A stretch of 64,000 nucleotides of DNA from Melitaea cinxia (Eukaryota > Arthropoda > Insecta > Lepidoptera > Nymphalidae): the NCBI RefSeq assembly GCF_905220565.1, contig NC_059398.1, positions 2,728,001-2,792,000 of the forward strand. Direction: 5' to 3'. Positions 46,183 through 57,684 of the stretch are shown here, one piece after another. Under the pieces are notes generated by a model. It made no database searches. It saw nothing but the letters and a program-made list of their open reading frames with translations, and had not been told where the DNA came from. The stretch's first letter is position 1; every line of letters starts with the position of its first letter. The position numbers and the translations under genes were made by a program.

Positions 46183-49100
46183 TCAAGACCTAACCGTTAG
46201 TGTTTGAGGTCTTTTTATATACCTGTTTGGAAGTTTTAAATGAGACAAATATTTTGATGTATTAGAAGCTCGATTTGTTTTTATTGGGCTCTGTGTAAGT
46301 TCTGGCATGTCGCACATTTGTAGTTCATTTAATATCTCTTTATATTTTGCAATTTTCTTAGCCTCCATATTATTTTTAGTCCACGAAGACTGTAAAAAAT
46401 TATTTCTTTCATAATTCATTGACACGCTCATAACTAAAGGGTTTTTAGCCCTGCTAGACGAATATGAAACCGCTTTTTTTACTTTCCCTTTATCAGATCC
46501 CGTTTTAACTAGAGCAGATTGTGGATGTTTATCCTCTTTCGCTTTACCTGCGGTAGTAACTGATTTAGGTTTATTTTCTATTCTGTTCTTTAATAGAGTT
46601 TCAACCTTTGTTAGAGTTCTTCCTGTCTTAGTACCTACTGTCGTAGCAGTTAAAGTTGACTTTGATTTTGGACTTTTACCCCTTTTCTTTGAGTACCAAG
46701 CCCATTTTCCTTCTTTGTCTATGTATCCATCTATACCTATTTTTAAAATTTGGCCAGTGTTATCTGTAAAAAATCCTTCTTCAGCTGAGTAAAACATACC
46801 ATCGGGACCAATAAAGTTCATTGGTACCCACCGATTATCAGGTCCTATATAACCATCCTTATTTATTTCCATCCAATAACGATCAGGACTCCAAAATCCT
46901 CCTAAATCACTACATTCTTGTTTACCATCAGGTCCCTTAAAGAATCTTGGAACAGGATTTCCCTGTTTATCTAGTAACTTTACTTTGTAATCTAAATAGT
47001 TATATTGACTTTCGTTTTCTGCTAAAACTGGCGGATGTTTAGCCTTAATATCCCACTTGGCTGCAGGTGGAGTGAACTCAATTGTCCATTCATCATTATC
47101 CGTGTCACTGCTAGAGATAGTTCCTTCATCTGAACACGAACATGAATCAATGGGTGGACTTAAATTTTGAACAGCTTCAGTATGACAGGGGCAATCTGGA
47201 TCATTAGGATTAGGCAAAGGTAATAAGCCAATAGCTTGATTATAAGCTTTAAGACAAATTTCTTGACATCTATCTCTAAAAGTTGATTGCAATAACCGGC
47301 TTTTTCTTCTCGCTTCTCTTCGTTCTCTTCTTTCGCGTTGTTTTTGAATTTTACGTTTCTCTTCTTCAGTTTTGCCTATTGTGTAAATGAGTGGTGGTTT
47401 CTCATCATACGGGTATTGAAATAGTAGTCTTTCGTTTGAATACTTCTTAAAAACTTCCATTTGAACTAAATATTCACCGTTTTGTTTTTTTACAACTAAC
47501 GTTGGTTTCATTTCGATTTTCTTCTTTCGTTGCATCATTGCTCTTTTCTTCTTTGCTATTATATCGATACCTTCTCTAATAGCTCTGTATCTTCTAACCA
47601 AAATTTTATTGGCGGCACCTGGCTTCCATTTTGGTCTAGGCTGAAACAGTAGGTAAGGTTATTCATTTATAAACAAATGAGTATTATTATTATTGAAATT
47701 AATGGCTTTCAGTTGTGCCATTAAAGCACTGTCGATTTCACCAATGATAGTATGATCGGTGTGGTTAAGGATGCAAGCTAGATTTAGTATTACAGAAAAA
47801 ATTACAAAGGTAGTAGGTATAACAAATTTATTAAATAATAATAAGGTAGGACAAAATAAAAAGCTCACGAGTTCAATTTGATATTTTATTTATAAGTAAC
47901 AAAATTTTATTTAAGTATATTACAAATCCTCAACTGCATCATTAGTCTTGCTCTTTTTTATTTAATCTATATCTATCTATAATAATAATAATATATATAG
48001 ACGCGAAAGGTCATTCATCACGAAATCTCCGAAACTATAACACCTACGAACTTGAAATTTGGCAGGTAGGCTCCTTATAGGACGTAGACATCCGCTAAGA
48101 ACGGATTTTACGATACTCAACCCCTAAGGGGGTAAAACGGGGGTTGGAAGTTTGTATGACAGTCCTATGTTTTTGAAGTAAGAGACTTGAAATTTAAAAT
48201 GTATATGCTCTATAGATGGTGAGAAGGTATGCAAATAATGTATCTTTAGAAATAAACTTCCCTTTGGAGTTAAAATGGGGGATGGTAGGTTGACTGACTC
48301 ATCACGAAATCTCCGAAACTATAACAGCTATCAACTTGAAACTTGGTAGACAGGTTTCTTATAGGATGTAGACATCCGCTAAGAACGGATATTATGAAAC
48401 TCGATCCATAAAGGGGTAAAACGGGGGTTGGAAGTTTGTATGAAAGTCCTATGTTTTTGAAGTAAGGGACTTGAAATTTAAAATGTATGCTCTATGGATG
48501 GTGAGAAGGTGTCCAAATAATGTATCTTTAGAAATCAACTCCTTTTTGGGGTTAAAACGAGGGATGGTAGATTGACTCACTCATCACAAAATCTCCGGAA
48601 CTATAAACAGCTACAAACTTGAAATTTAGCAGATAGGTTTCTTATAGGGCGTAGATATTCGGTAAGAACTGATTTTACGAAACTCGGCCCCTAAAGGGAT
48701 AAAACGGGGGTTGGAAGTTTGTATGAAAATCCTATGTTTTTGAAGTAAGAGACTTGAAATTTAAAATGTATGCTCTATAGATGGTGAGAAAATGTCCAAA
48801 TAATGTATCTTTAGAAACCAACTCCCTTTTGGGGTTAAAACGGGGGATGGTAGGTTGATTAAATCAAAAAATTAAATCTAAATATACCTATTATCTTCTT
48901 AAGCCGCACTACGCCTGGTAATTATTTATTTGAGTTTTTGAATCCCACGACACAGGCATTGCCTAGTGTGGGATTCACTGTTCTTTTCATGTAATGTGTA
49001 TCTTTACAGTTAAATAAACTATTTTTGATTTTTTTTTTGATTTTTTTTGATTCACTCATCACGAAATCTCCGAAACTATAACACCTACATACTTGAAATT

Positions 49101-52100
49101 TGGCAAGTAGGTTTTGTATAGGACGTAAACATCCGCTAAGAACGAATTTTACGAAACTCGACACCTAAGAGGATAAAACGGGGGTCGAAAATTTGTATGA
49201 AAGGCCTATGTTTTTAAAGTAAGAGACGAAATTTAAAATGTATGCTCTATAGATGGTGAAAAGGAGTCCAAATAATGCATCATAATCTATATATATATAA
49301 GAGAAAGGTCACTGAATCACTCATCACGAGAACTCAAAAACCGCTGGATGGTCCATCTATCCAGGATGGGCAAAGATGAAATTTAGCAGGGAGGTAGATT
49401 ATAGTTAGTCAACGTCCGCTAACAACGGATTTTTTGATATTCCACTGCTAAGGGCGTTTGATTGGAGTTGATAGTTTGTATGAAACATATACAGCAGCTT
49501 TGTAGCTGCTGCCTGCTAGGTTATTTATACTGCAGCCTGAAAATAAAACTAACAATGTGGTGTATAGAGCGGTTTTATAAAAATAACTAATAAATTATAC
49601 TAAATTGTGCCTTTTAAAAAATTACTCAGCGTGATATGCATTTCAAGTGACTGAAATAAAAAAATAATTTGCTTAAACTTCTTGATAGTAATGCATATCT
49701 TCATAACCACGCGAACGTAGTCGCGGGCAACAGTTAGTGTATTATAACAATAAGGCCCCAAAAGTGTATGTGATCGATTCCCTCAAAATTTACTGAACGG
49801 CTTTTCATGCGGTTTTACCAATGGAGAGAGGGCTTCAAGAGTAAGGTTTACGGAACGACTAAGCCGATTTTGATGAGATTTTGAGTTTCACTAGAAGTTT
49901 GCCGGTAAAACTTTGTGACTCACTGATTTAAACGCGGGCGAAGCCGCGGGCACAGCTAGTGTAATATATATCTGTAACAAATGCTTAATTATATGTATTT
50001 TAAACATTTTTGAATATCATATCAAAAATTGACCGCTCCAGCGGGATTCGAACCCGCGTCTCCGACTAACCGTGTCGGCGCTCTAGCCAATTAAGCTATG
50101 GAACGATGTACCCGCTAGAGCGAAATTTTTGATATGATGATTTTTATTTTCGGTTTAAGCGAACCGTGGCACCGTCTATAGTGAGTTCTTTACAGAGACC
50201 CGTAACTATTCAAAGTTTCATATTACAATGAAAATCTTTGACAGGAGACGACACCATGCTATTTTTAATATGTACGATTTTATTTTTGTGTTACCCTCAC
50301 ATTAGGAATTCTAAACATTTTTTTCGGTTTAAGCGCCACTCCTTTCTCCTTTACACCTATAACTGATTCAGATATTAAAACTGCAGTCCTTTCAATTTCA
50401 TCGCAGGCCGCTGGCAATGACAAGTTATGTTTGAAAATGATTACGCTGATTCTTCCATTCTTATTACCGATTCTTAACCATATTTTTAACTACTCTCTTA
50501 CCACTAGTACCTTTCCGAAAGCCTGGAAACAAGCGAATGTTATTCCTTTGCCTAAAGTTACCAATCCTTCTTCTTTAGCTAATTTCCGACCTATTTCCAT
50601 ATTACCTACTCTCTCTAAAGTTTTTGAATGCATTGTCCGCAAGCAGTTCTCTTTCTTTTTATACTCTAATGATCTTCTCAATTCACATCAATCTGGCTTT
50701 CGTCCAGGCCATAGCACAACTTCGGCTCTTATCGACGTAACTGATGATATTCGCTTAGCCATGGAGAATAAATCGCTTACAATCCTTATACTTATTGATT
50801 TTAGTAATGCTTTCAATTCTATCGACTTCGATATTCTTCTTGGCGTACTAAAATCTATTAATACTTCTTTATCCGCGTTAGCGTGGTTTGAATCTTATCT
50901 TCGGAATCGTTCACAGCGTGTTCAAGTAAATACATCGTATTCCAACTGGTGTAACCTTACTGTGGGAGTTCCCCAAGGTGGCGTACTTTTCCCTCTTCTT
51001 TTTTCAGTTTTTATTGACTCGATCACTAAGGTCATATCTTCCAAATACCACTTATATGCTGACGATCTGCAAATTTATCGCCATTGTAAGTTACATGATG
51101 TCGCGTCTGCTATTATCTCCATCAATGATGATCTAAGGCGTATTACTGAATGGGCTAATAGTTTCGGTCTTACTGTTAACCCGGGAGAGACTAAAGCATT
51201 AATCGTAGGTAGTAAACGCATTCGCTCTCGACTTGATATAGCTGAACTACCCCCTATTACCGTCGACGGCGTTCCTATTACTTTTTCCGACTCGGCTAAG
51301 AACTTAGGTGTTGTTTTTGACTCCAATCTTAACTGGGATGCTTATATCAATGAGATCAGTCGTAAGGTATACTTTTCGCTCCATTCTCTAAAAGCACTAC
51401 AAAATTTTTTACCCTTCAAGACTAAAGTTTCTCTTGTGCAAACTCTCATACATCCGATCATTGATTACGCCGATGTCACTTGCTTAGATACCACCGAAGA
51501 ATTGCTTAACAGACTTGAGCGACTACAAAATTTATGCTTGCGTTTCATTTTCGGCTTAAAAAAATATGATCATGTAAGTCACTTTCGTAAACAGCTTCAA
51601 TGGCTACCTATCCGCCATCGTAGAAATTTTAGAATACTTTGTTTCCTTTTTAAGACTCTTTTTAACCCTCGTTCTCCTTCGTATCTACGGGACCGCTTTT
51701 CTTTCTCTCACGACGATGATTCTCCGTGCAGATCACTTAAGCGTTCTCTTCTTCACATGCCCACCCACCGTACCGATTTTTATTCTTACTCCTTTACTGT
51801 ACATTCCGTTAGACTTTGGAATTCCCTACCATATGAAATTCGCGATTGCAAAACACTATCGCTATTTAAGAAAAGAGTGAGAAAATTCTACCTTAATCAA
51901 TCCTAGTCTAAAATCAATTTAATTAAGTGTCCTTATGCGTATTGGAATTTATTATCGTATGCATTATATTATGTATCGTATATGTGTATGCGTGTATGTA
52001 TAAGTATCGTATTATTTGTATCTACGTGTGTATAAATTATTATGTATTTATTTATATATTATATAATTATGTATTTATATTATATTTTTACTATCTATAT

Positions 52101-55100
52101 GTTTAGATTGTACACGCTAATTTTGCGACTATTTTATAAGTTTCCTGTAGCAGGACTACTGGAAGAGATTCCATCATGGGATAAGTAGTGCCTTTGTACC
52201 AGCATTGTTTATAAGCGCTATTTCCTTTTGCTTTCCTAGTGTACATAAATTGTTAAATAAATAAATAAATAAGAATACAATAAGTGTAAAAAGTTCTATT
52301 AACGATAAAAAAATAACAGCAAAAAAAAATTAATAAATAAACTTACCAAGAACGCCTTAAAGGGTTAATTATTTATATAAATTACTTAAAACTTGTGTTA
52401 TTTTTTTTTTCCTAATGGGACACAATTCAATTGTACTTTGCAATAGGTACTGTATGTAGGTACATTGACTTTTTTAATGTATTATATTAGAAAAACGGTA
52501 TAACAATTTCTATGATTCTTTTTTCAGATAACGTAGTGTTTCTCAAAGATAATTTAATGTCTACTTTTCAATCAATGTCGGGTGAACCATTTTTAATTAG
52601 AAGAACGTATAGGAAAAACCATTTTTTTATTAATAATAAACAAATTAATTCAAGCCCATTAAACTATAGGTGCGTAATTAAATGTACAATAGAATGAAAC
52701 ATACTTTATAATAAATTTAGTATATTAGATAATATATTAAAAATGGATTGTCTAAAAATCCTAGACTAACTATTTTTAATTATTTTTCAAAAAATTATAA
52801 GATCCGAATCCTAAATCGATCTTCACCGAGCTAATAATAGAATGAAACATAATTTATAATGGATTTATTATATTAGATAATATAATATACAACGCAGTTC
52901 ACTGCTGGACATAGCCCTCCACAAGTTTGGGTCAAAAAATGGCGTGAACTCGCGTGTCGTGCCCATAGTCAGCACGCTGGGCAGGCAGGTTGGTGACCGC
53001 GGGCGCAAATAATGATTGTCTACTATATATACACATAGATGTCATAATATTTACCTTCATTCCAGGAATATCTTCTGCGTTCCAATTCCAACCCATATTT
53101 TTCGGTACTGGTGGGTATGGATATTTCGGCTCCGGTTTCCTTTCAACTACTAGAGGTGCTAAAATTTAATAATTTTCATGATAATGAGATTTTCCTTATT
53201 TAAAATGTATTAATACAAATAAATAAAATTGGAGTATCTTTGGGGGTAGGAGGAACAAGGTGTGAAGTCCCTCATCCCCCATTGAAAAGGGAGGATCTTC
53301 CGACCAGACAGTTATTGTATCTGGTGCGCTAACAACCCAATGGTGGTTGTCGGGTTCTTGTATATATATACTCAATCACTCTGATAACTTTGATAGCGTA
53401 ATGTAGGATACGTCAGTTTTTCTCTAGTTTGTATGTCGCGAAATAGATGTCGCTACATGTCTGTTGTAATATTAAAATAACCGCTTTTTAGTAAATGCAT
53501 ATGGATGTATACACGGTACATATAACAAAATAACATTTTAAAATTTTTTGTCTGTTTGTCTGTCTATCTATCTGTTTGTTCCGGCTAATCTCTGAAACGG
53601 CTGTATCGATTTTGACGGGACTTTCACTGGTAGATAGCTAATGTAGTAAGAAGTAACTTAGGCTACTTTTATTTTAGGAATTTATTTATTTTATAACTCT
53701 GTGAACTAAAAAATAACTTTATGTTAAATGCCACGCGGACGAAGTCGCGGCCTCAGCTAGTGCAATAATATATTTGAAAGAAACTTACAAGCTTCATCAA
53801 CGTTCGCTGTAAATTTACCGACCTTCTTCTTTTCTGCTTGTGGCTTTTTCACTTGTTCCTTTTCAACTTTTTCTTTTTTATTAACTTTCTTATCTGAAAA
53901 ACTTTTCATTGAACGCGATACTGTCAGTCTCCTGTCACCATGTCCAAGTTTCGAGCCAGTTGTTCTTGAACTTTTATTGCTTACTGTGTCTGGTGGTTTT
54001 TTGATATCTTCTTCTTCTGGCCACGGACTTTGGACTTGAATATATTTTTTATCGTACAGCTTGTTGTATACTGGACACGGATGTGGTTTTGCATACTCGG
54101 GCATTTCTTTTACATCTTCTCCTAAACATTCGTAGCCACCACAAACTGCACAGTAGGTTGTTTTCTTAGAAAATTTAAAAGTACAAACACAATCACAATA
54201 GCATGGATCATCATCTTGAGCTGTTTTATTCTTTTGACTACTAAGTCCTTCGACGATGAAATCCTTTACTTTTTCAGCAACATCGCAAGATTTCACACAA
54301 CAGGGATTATTAATTTTATCGAAATGTATTACTATGTTACTATCTGCTGGACTAAGACGATTTCGATCTGTTGCAGGACAAACAGGCTCCTTACAGCTTA
54401 AATCTTGATTGTCGTCTTCTTTAGATGTTTTGTTTGTTAAGTTAGAACAAGTGGTTTTAGAACAAAAAGTTTTCTCCGAAGGTTTAACGCTTGGACATTC
54501 CGTAGAACAATACCGATATTTTGATGATTTATCCGTGCCACTGGGTGATGACGTTCCTGTATTATCTTTATCAAAATCATGTTCAACTGTAAAATAATAA
54601 ACATTGTATACTGTCTCTTTCTCAGGTGATTTGGTATGAGGACACGCATTTCCTTGACATTTGCTTTCATCACTATCACTATTTGCACAATTTTTATCAC
54701 ATAAAGAATCACAAGATTTACTCTTCACAAGCGCGTCTTGCATTTGCTTAACACAAGCGCATTGAGTAGATAAGCCTTCTAAAGTAGAACCTTTATTAAA
54801 AACACCTTCGTGGCGAAGAAATTCTTGAATTTTTTCAGCTATTCTACATTCTTTGCTTCCACAAGGACCAATTATGTTGGTTATATCAACTTCCTTATTG
54901 TCTTCATCTATGAGGTTTTCGATATAAGCTCTCATATCTCTAGCAATCCTACAGTCAGCTCGGCCACAGGGTCCTCTTATATTAGCTATATCAAAAGTTT
55001 CCGCCCGAGATACGTCTCTTTTTTTTCCAGCATTTATGCAGATTGGACAAGGTTCTGACTGAGCCTCTCTCTTAAATCTTTCCGCAAATGATCCTTCTGG

Positions 55101-56120
55101 CCATTTTGTCTCTTCACAATAACACAGCCTATCAATGTCAGTGGCCTTAATTCTTGGACGTATAGTGGAACGGGGTGTTAACATTCTCATATTGTCATTA
55201 CAAGAGACTATTATTTTCCTAACATAATCGATTATAAAATCTATATCAGGACAAGTCTGGGGAGCTTTATAAATTGACTCTGGTGGTTTATCTGCATTAT
55301 TCATACAACAATATTCACCTTCGTTGAAGAACGTTAGGTTAGCTCCAGGAGCATTCTTGTAATCAGCATAAGCTATTTTATTAGGCTTAGGTTTATCTTT
55401 TACAAAATTATTCTCAATCTTGTTACAATTTTCTTCGAAAACTTCATCAGTCGTTTTCATCGTACAAATATATGACGTAGTTTTCGAATTTATCCCTGTA
55501 TACAAAACTTTTTTTACAGATGGATCCTCTGAAAGTGTTCGAAAGGCCGTTGTAACTCGGTCAGTCAAATATGTCAGTTTTACTTGAATTCCTATTTTTG
55601 CCATTAACTTTGCTTTGCCTTCTTCAAATATATTATACTCTTCTTTTAACGTAACTGGTTGAGGTTCTTCACAATTACATATTCTTTCTAAATAACTATA
55701 AAATATAGGATCCCAAGGAATTTGATTTGAGCCGATATACGTAAGATTATCTTCTTTACTCCACAATGACAATTCTAGAGGGTACTTCTTCATATTTTGA
55801 ATCAAGAATTCTGCTGTACTTGTAAATAAAACGGACTGCCCTGATTGAATGACTGGCTCAGGGGGAGGTTCCTCTACTTTTCCCTTTTTCCCTTTTTTTG
55901 GTTTCTTCTTTGGTGCCTTCTTTTTGCCCTTTTTACCTGCTGGTTCTGGTGGTAATGGAGGTGGTTCTGGTATTACTATATGCATTTGTTTTGGATCTTT
56001 TAGTTCTAACGAGAATATATCTGCAAAATCGCTTTTAATAATTAAATGGCGGCTTACAACAAAGCTCTTAACGCTTTCCACCACAACTTCAAAGAGAAAC
56101 ATTGCACTACTTACAGCCAT
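46183..56120 (-). CDS. Unknown C2-like / Cys-rich / GYI-repeat protein A
   Basis: Three exons, minus: 56120-53789, 53158-53055, 47640-46183; phases 1 and 0; 1,297 residues. Exon 1: MAVSSAMFLFEVVVES, a C2-like fold interrupted at about 50-90 by a Pro/Lys-rich loop (KKGKKKAPKKKPKKGKKGK), YPLELSLWSKEDN and KIGIQVKLTYL; then two tandem modules at about 378-445 (NIRGPCGRADCRIARDM and NIIGPCGSKECRIAEKI), a related NNPCCVKSCDVAEKV, and a Cys cluster DPCYCDCVCTFKF with TTYCAVCGGYE. Exon 2 hinge: VPKNMGWNWNAEDIPGMK. Exon 3: PRPKWKPGAANK, basic coiled stretch, EICLKAYNQAIGLLPL, IEFTPP, YLDYKVKLLDKQGNPVPRFF, GFWSPDRYWMEI, DGYIGPDNRW, DGYIDKEGKW. Paralogue of gene B with the same intron positions. The 5.4-kb second intron holds Helitron arrays and a LINE. 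Function unknown; no signal peptide or membrane helix. Confidence 0.85.
47990..48860 (+). repeat. Tandem array of about 283-bp Helitron-like units
   Basis: catcacgaaatctcc or a variant recurs at 48016, 48300 and 48582 (periods 284 and 282). Each unit contains cttgaaatttggcaggtagg, atccgctaagaacggatttt, ggggttggaagtttgtatga and aaacgggggatggtaggttg. Located in intron 2 of gene A. The start tatagacgcgaaaggtcat matches the 5' end of the copies at 59655. Confidence 0.8.
49055..49959 (+). mobile_element. Array unit joined to a CTAG-ended Helitron
   Basis: 49055-49285 is one more array unit. A Helitron starts at tctatatatatataagagaa (49286) and ends with the hairpin acgcgggcgaagccgcgggc then acagCTAG at 49959, followed by T. 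An internal near-end (cacgcgaacgtagtcgcggg, 49710) suggests nesting. The same junction is repeated at 60190-60205. Confidence 0.75.
50016..50138 (-). repeat. tRNA-Thr-like element with inverted flanks, minus copy
   Basis: 50034-50105 on the minus strand folds cleanly: acceptor cgttcca/tggagcg, A-box tagcttaattgg, anticodon stem ccgac/gtcgg with loop acggtta, and T arm gcggg-ttcgaat-cccgc. GGT is at the anticodon but position 33 is C. It is bracketed by a perfect 15-base inverted repeat, atcatatcaaaaatt at 50016-50030 and aatttttgatatgat at 50124-50138. Sequence outside is also shared with the copy at 30036. Confidence 0.75.
50338..52275 (+). mobile_element. CR1/Jockey-type LINE, intact RT frame
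   Basis: One uninterrupted frame of over 490 codons to the stop at 51906, open upstream to about 50338 without an ATG, so 5'-truncated. RT motifs: FRPISILPTLSKVFE, HQSGFRPGHSTTSALI, TILILIDFSNAFNSIDF (motif A), VGVPQGGVLFPLLFSVFI (motif B), YHLYADDLQIY (catalytic YADD), LTVNPGETKALIVGSK, then the C-terminal HRRNFRILCFLFKTLF and VRLWNSLPYEIR. The 3' UTR ends in aaataaataaataaataag, the short-repeat tail of this group. No endonuclease left. Inserted antisense in intron 2 of gene A; the open frame suggests it is young. Confidence 0.9.
52890..53012 (-). mobile_element. RTE-tailed SINE fragment
   Basis: cactgctggacatagccctc through aacctgcctgcccagcgtgc in reverse (seen as gcacgctgggcaggcaggtt). 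Truncated antisense copy 40 bases past the hinge-exon donor of gene A. Confidence 0.65.
53208..53760 (+). mobile_element. Helitron family A with internal insert
   Basis: Opens tacaaataaataaaattgga and ends cgcggacgaagtcgcggcct then cagCTAG at 53760, followed by T. About 220 extra bases (53245-53465), starting ggggtaggaggaacaaggtg, interrupt it. It fills most of intron 1 of gene A and stops 27 bases from that intron's donor. Confidence 0.75.
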
Positions 56121-57684
56121 TTTTTGTTTTTATTGTTTTGCCTTGTTTTCATAGTTTCACATAATTTATTATATTCTTTTATATTTTATTTTAATATAAC
56201 TTTACGTAATTTACTCTAAATCAATTTATCAAATGTATAACATTATAAATTTAATAGGCTTACTGTAGTTAAAAATGATAGAAAAGTAAAAAAAAAATTA
56301 AGATTTCGACCAGTACTAATATTTAAAACTTAACATAAACTAAACAGTATCTATAAATAACTATAGACAGACAGACGAAGCTCAAATATAAAACGGTACA
56401 CTTGGTTCAATTTGATATTTGAGTCACTTATTCTCATAATGAACTATTTTTTGTAGATGATATTTTTTGTATTGTACCATTGAAAATGAAAATTAAAAAC
56501 GATATATGATACTATTGAAAATTAAAATTAAAAACGATAACATAATGTTAAATATAATTTAAAGAAAACTTTTTCAAATCATTAAGTGATAGTGAATTTT
56601 AATTTAAACATTTATGTTTGTTCTCATATATTTAAAATGATGAAGAAAGATTTGTGTAGCATTTTAATTATATATAATAGAAATGAGACTATAATTTCCG
56701 AACTATTGCAAGCAACTGTCAAGCTAGTATTATGACTTTGTTACTTCAGACTTGGCTCCGGCCTTTTGATATATCAGAACGAAACTTACAAATTCAGACT
56801 AGGCTGTATGGATTATAGTCCTTTGCCTTTCCCTATTGGGGATAAATTTTAAAACAACAACAATTATGACTTTGCCAGTTATCAGCTGAGACAAATGACG
56901 GCTGTAGCAGTCTACAACTCTACATGCCTTTAAAATTATCCACTTCCAGTAACAAACGGCACACGATGCTGATTATACTATTTACTTTTAACACGCGAAG
57001 GTGACTACGTTTTTTATATGAAATTCACGCCTGGTAAGCCTATTTTTTTACTTATAACTTAAGAAAATTTAAACTCGTTTGTTTTTGTGCAATATTGATA
57101 CTATTACGTTTATATTTATTTTTATCAGACGTGTTTTAACATTTACGTCATAGCAGACCAAATATTTAAAAATAAAATCTTCACTGACTAAACTGAAAAT
57201 TAGTAAAAAATAATAGATTTTTTTTAAAGAAAACCTTTATATAACTATTGAACATTTTTATATACTTTTGAAAACCTTTATATACTTTTGAAAAAGCAAT
57301 TTCCAGTGTTTTTTTGTTTTAAATAATTTTAAATTTCACATTTTATTTAATGTGCTTTTAAATCATTAGGTTTATTAATTACCAAAAACGCTGTTTGTTG
57401 TATTAATTACGAAACAAATTAGTACACGAATTAATAATGTTTCATAATTTAATTATTTCAATTTAGAATGTATTTGTATAGTATTTAAAATATCAATATT
57501 TAAATTTGCTATTGAAATGTGTATTTTTCTTTTTTTCTTACTTATTGTTCTAGTAAACTGATTATATTAGCTACACTTATACAAAAAAAACATGCAAATC
57601 AAATTGGAATGAATTATTTATTTAAATATATGAGACTTATGATAACATAATCGTTTACAATGAAACAACAACCCTAAGACAAAA
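56121..57684. other. Divergent intergenic region, gene A / carrier 2
   Basis: AT-rich 1.5 kb between two oppositely transcribed starts, so it should hold both promoters. No repeat or motif could be assigned with confidence. Confidence 0.4.

Noticed and set aside
46183..47601. Stand-alone 472-aa gene
   Set aside because: There is no ATG at that start (TTG); an acceptor at 47641 joins it to the hinge exon at 53055.
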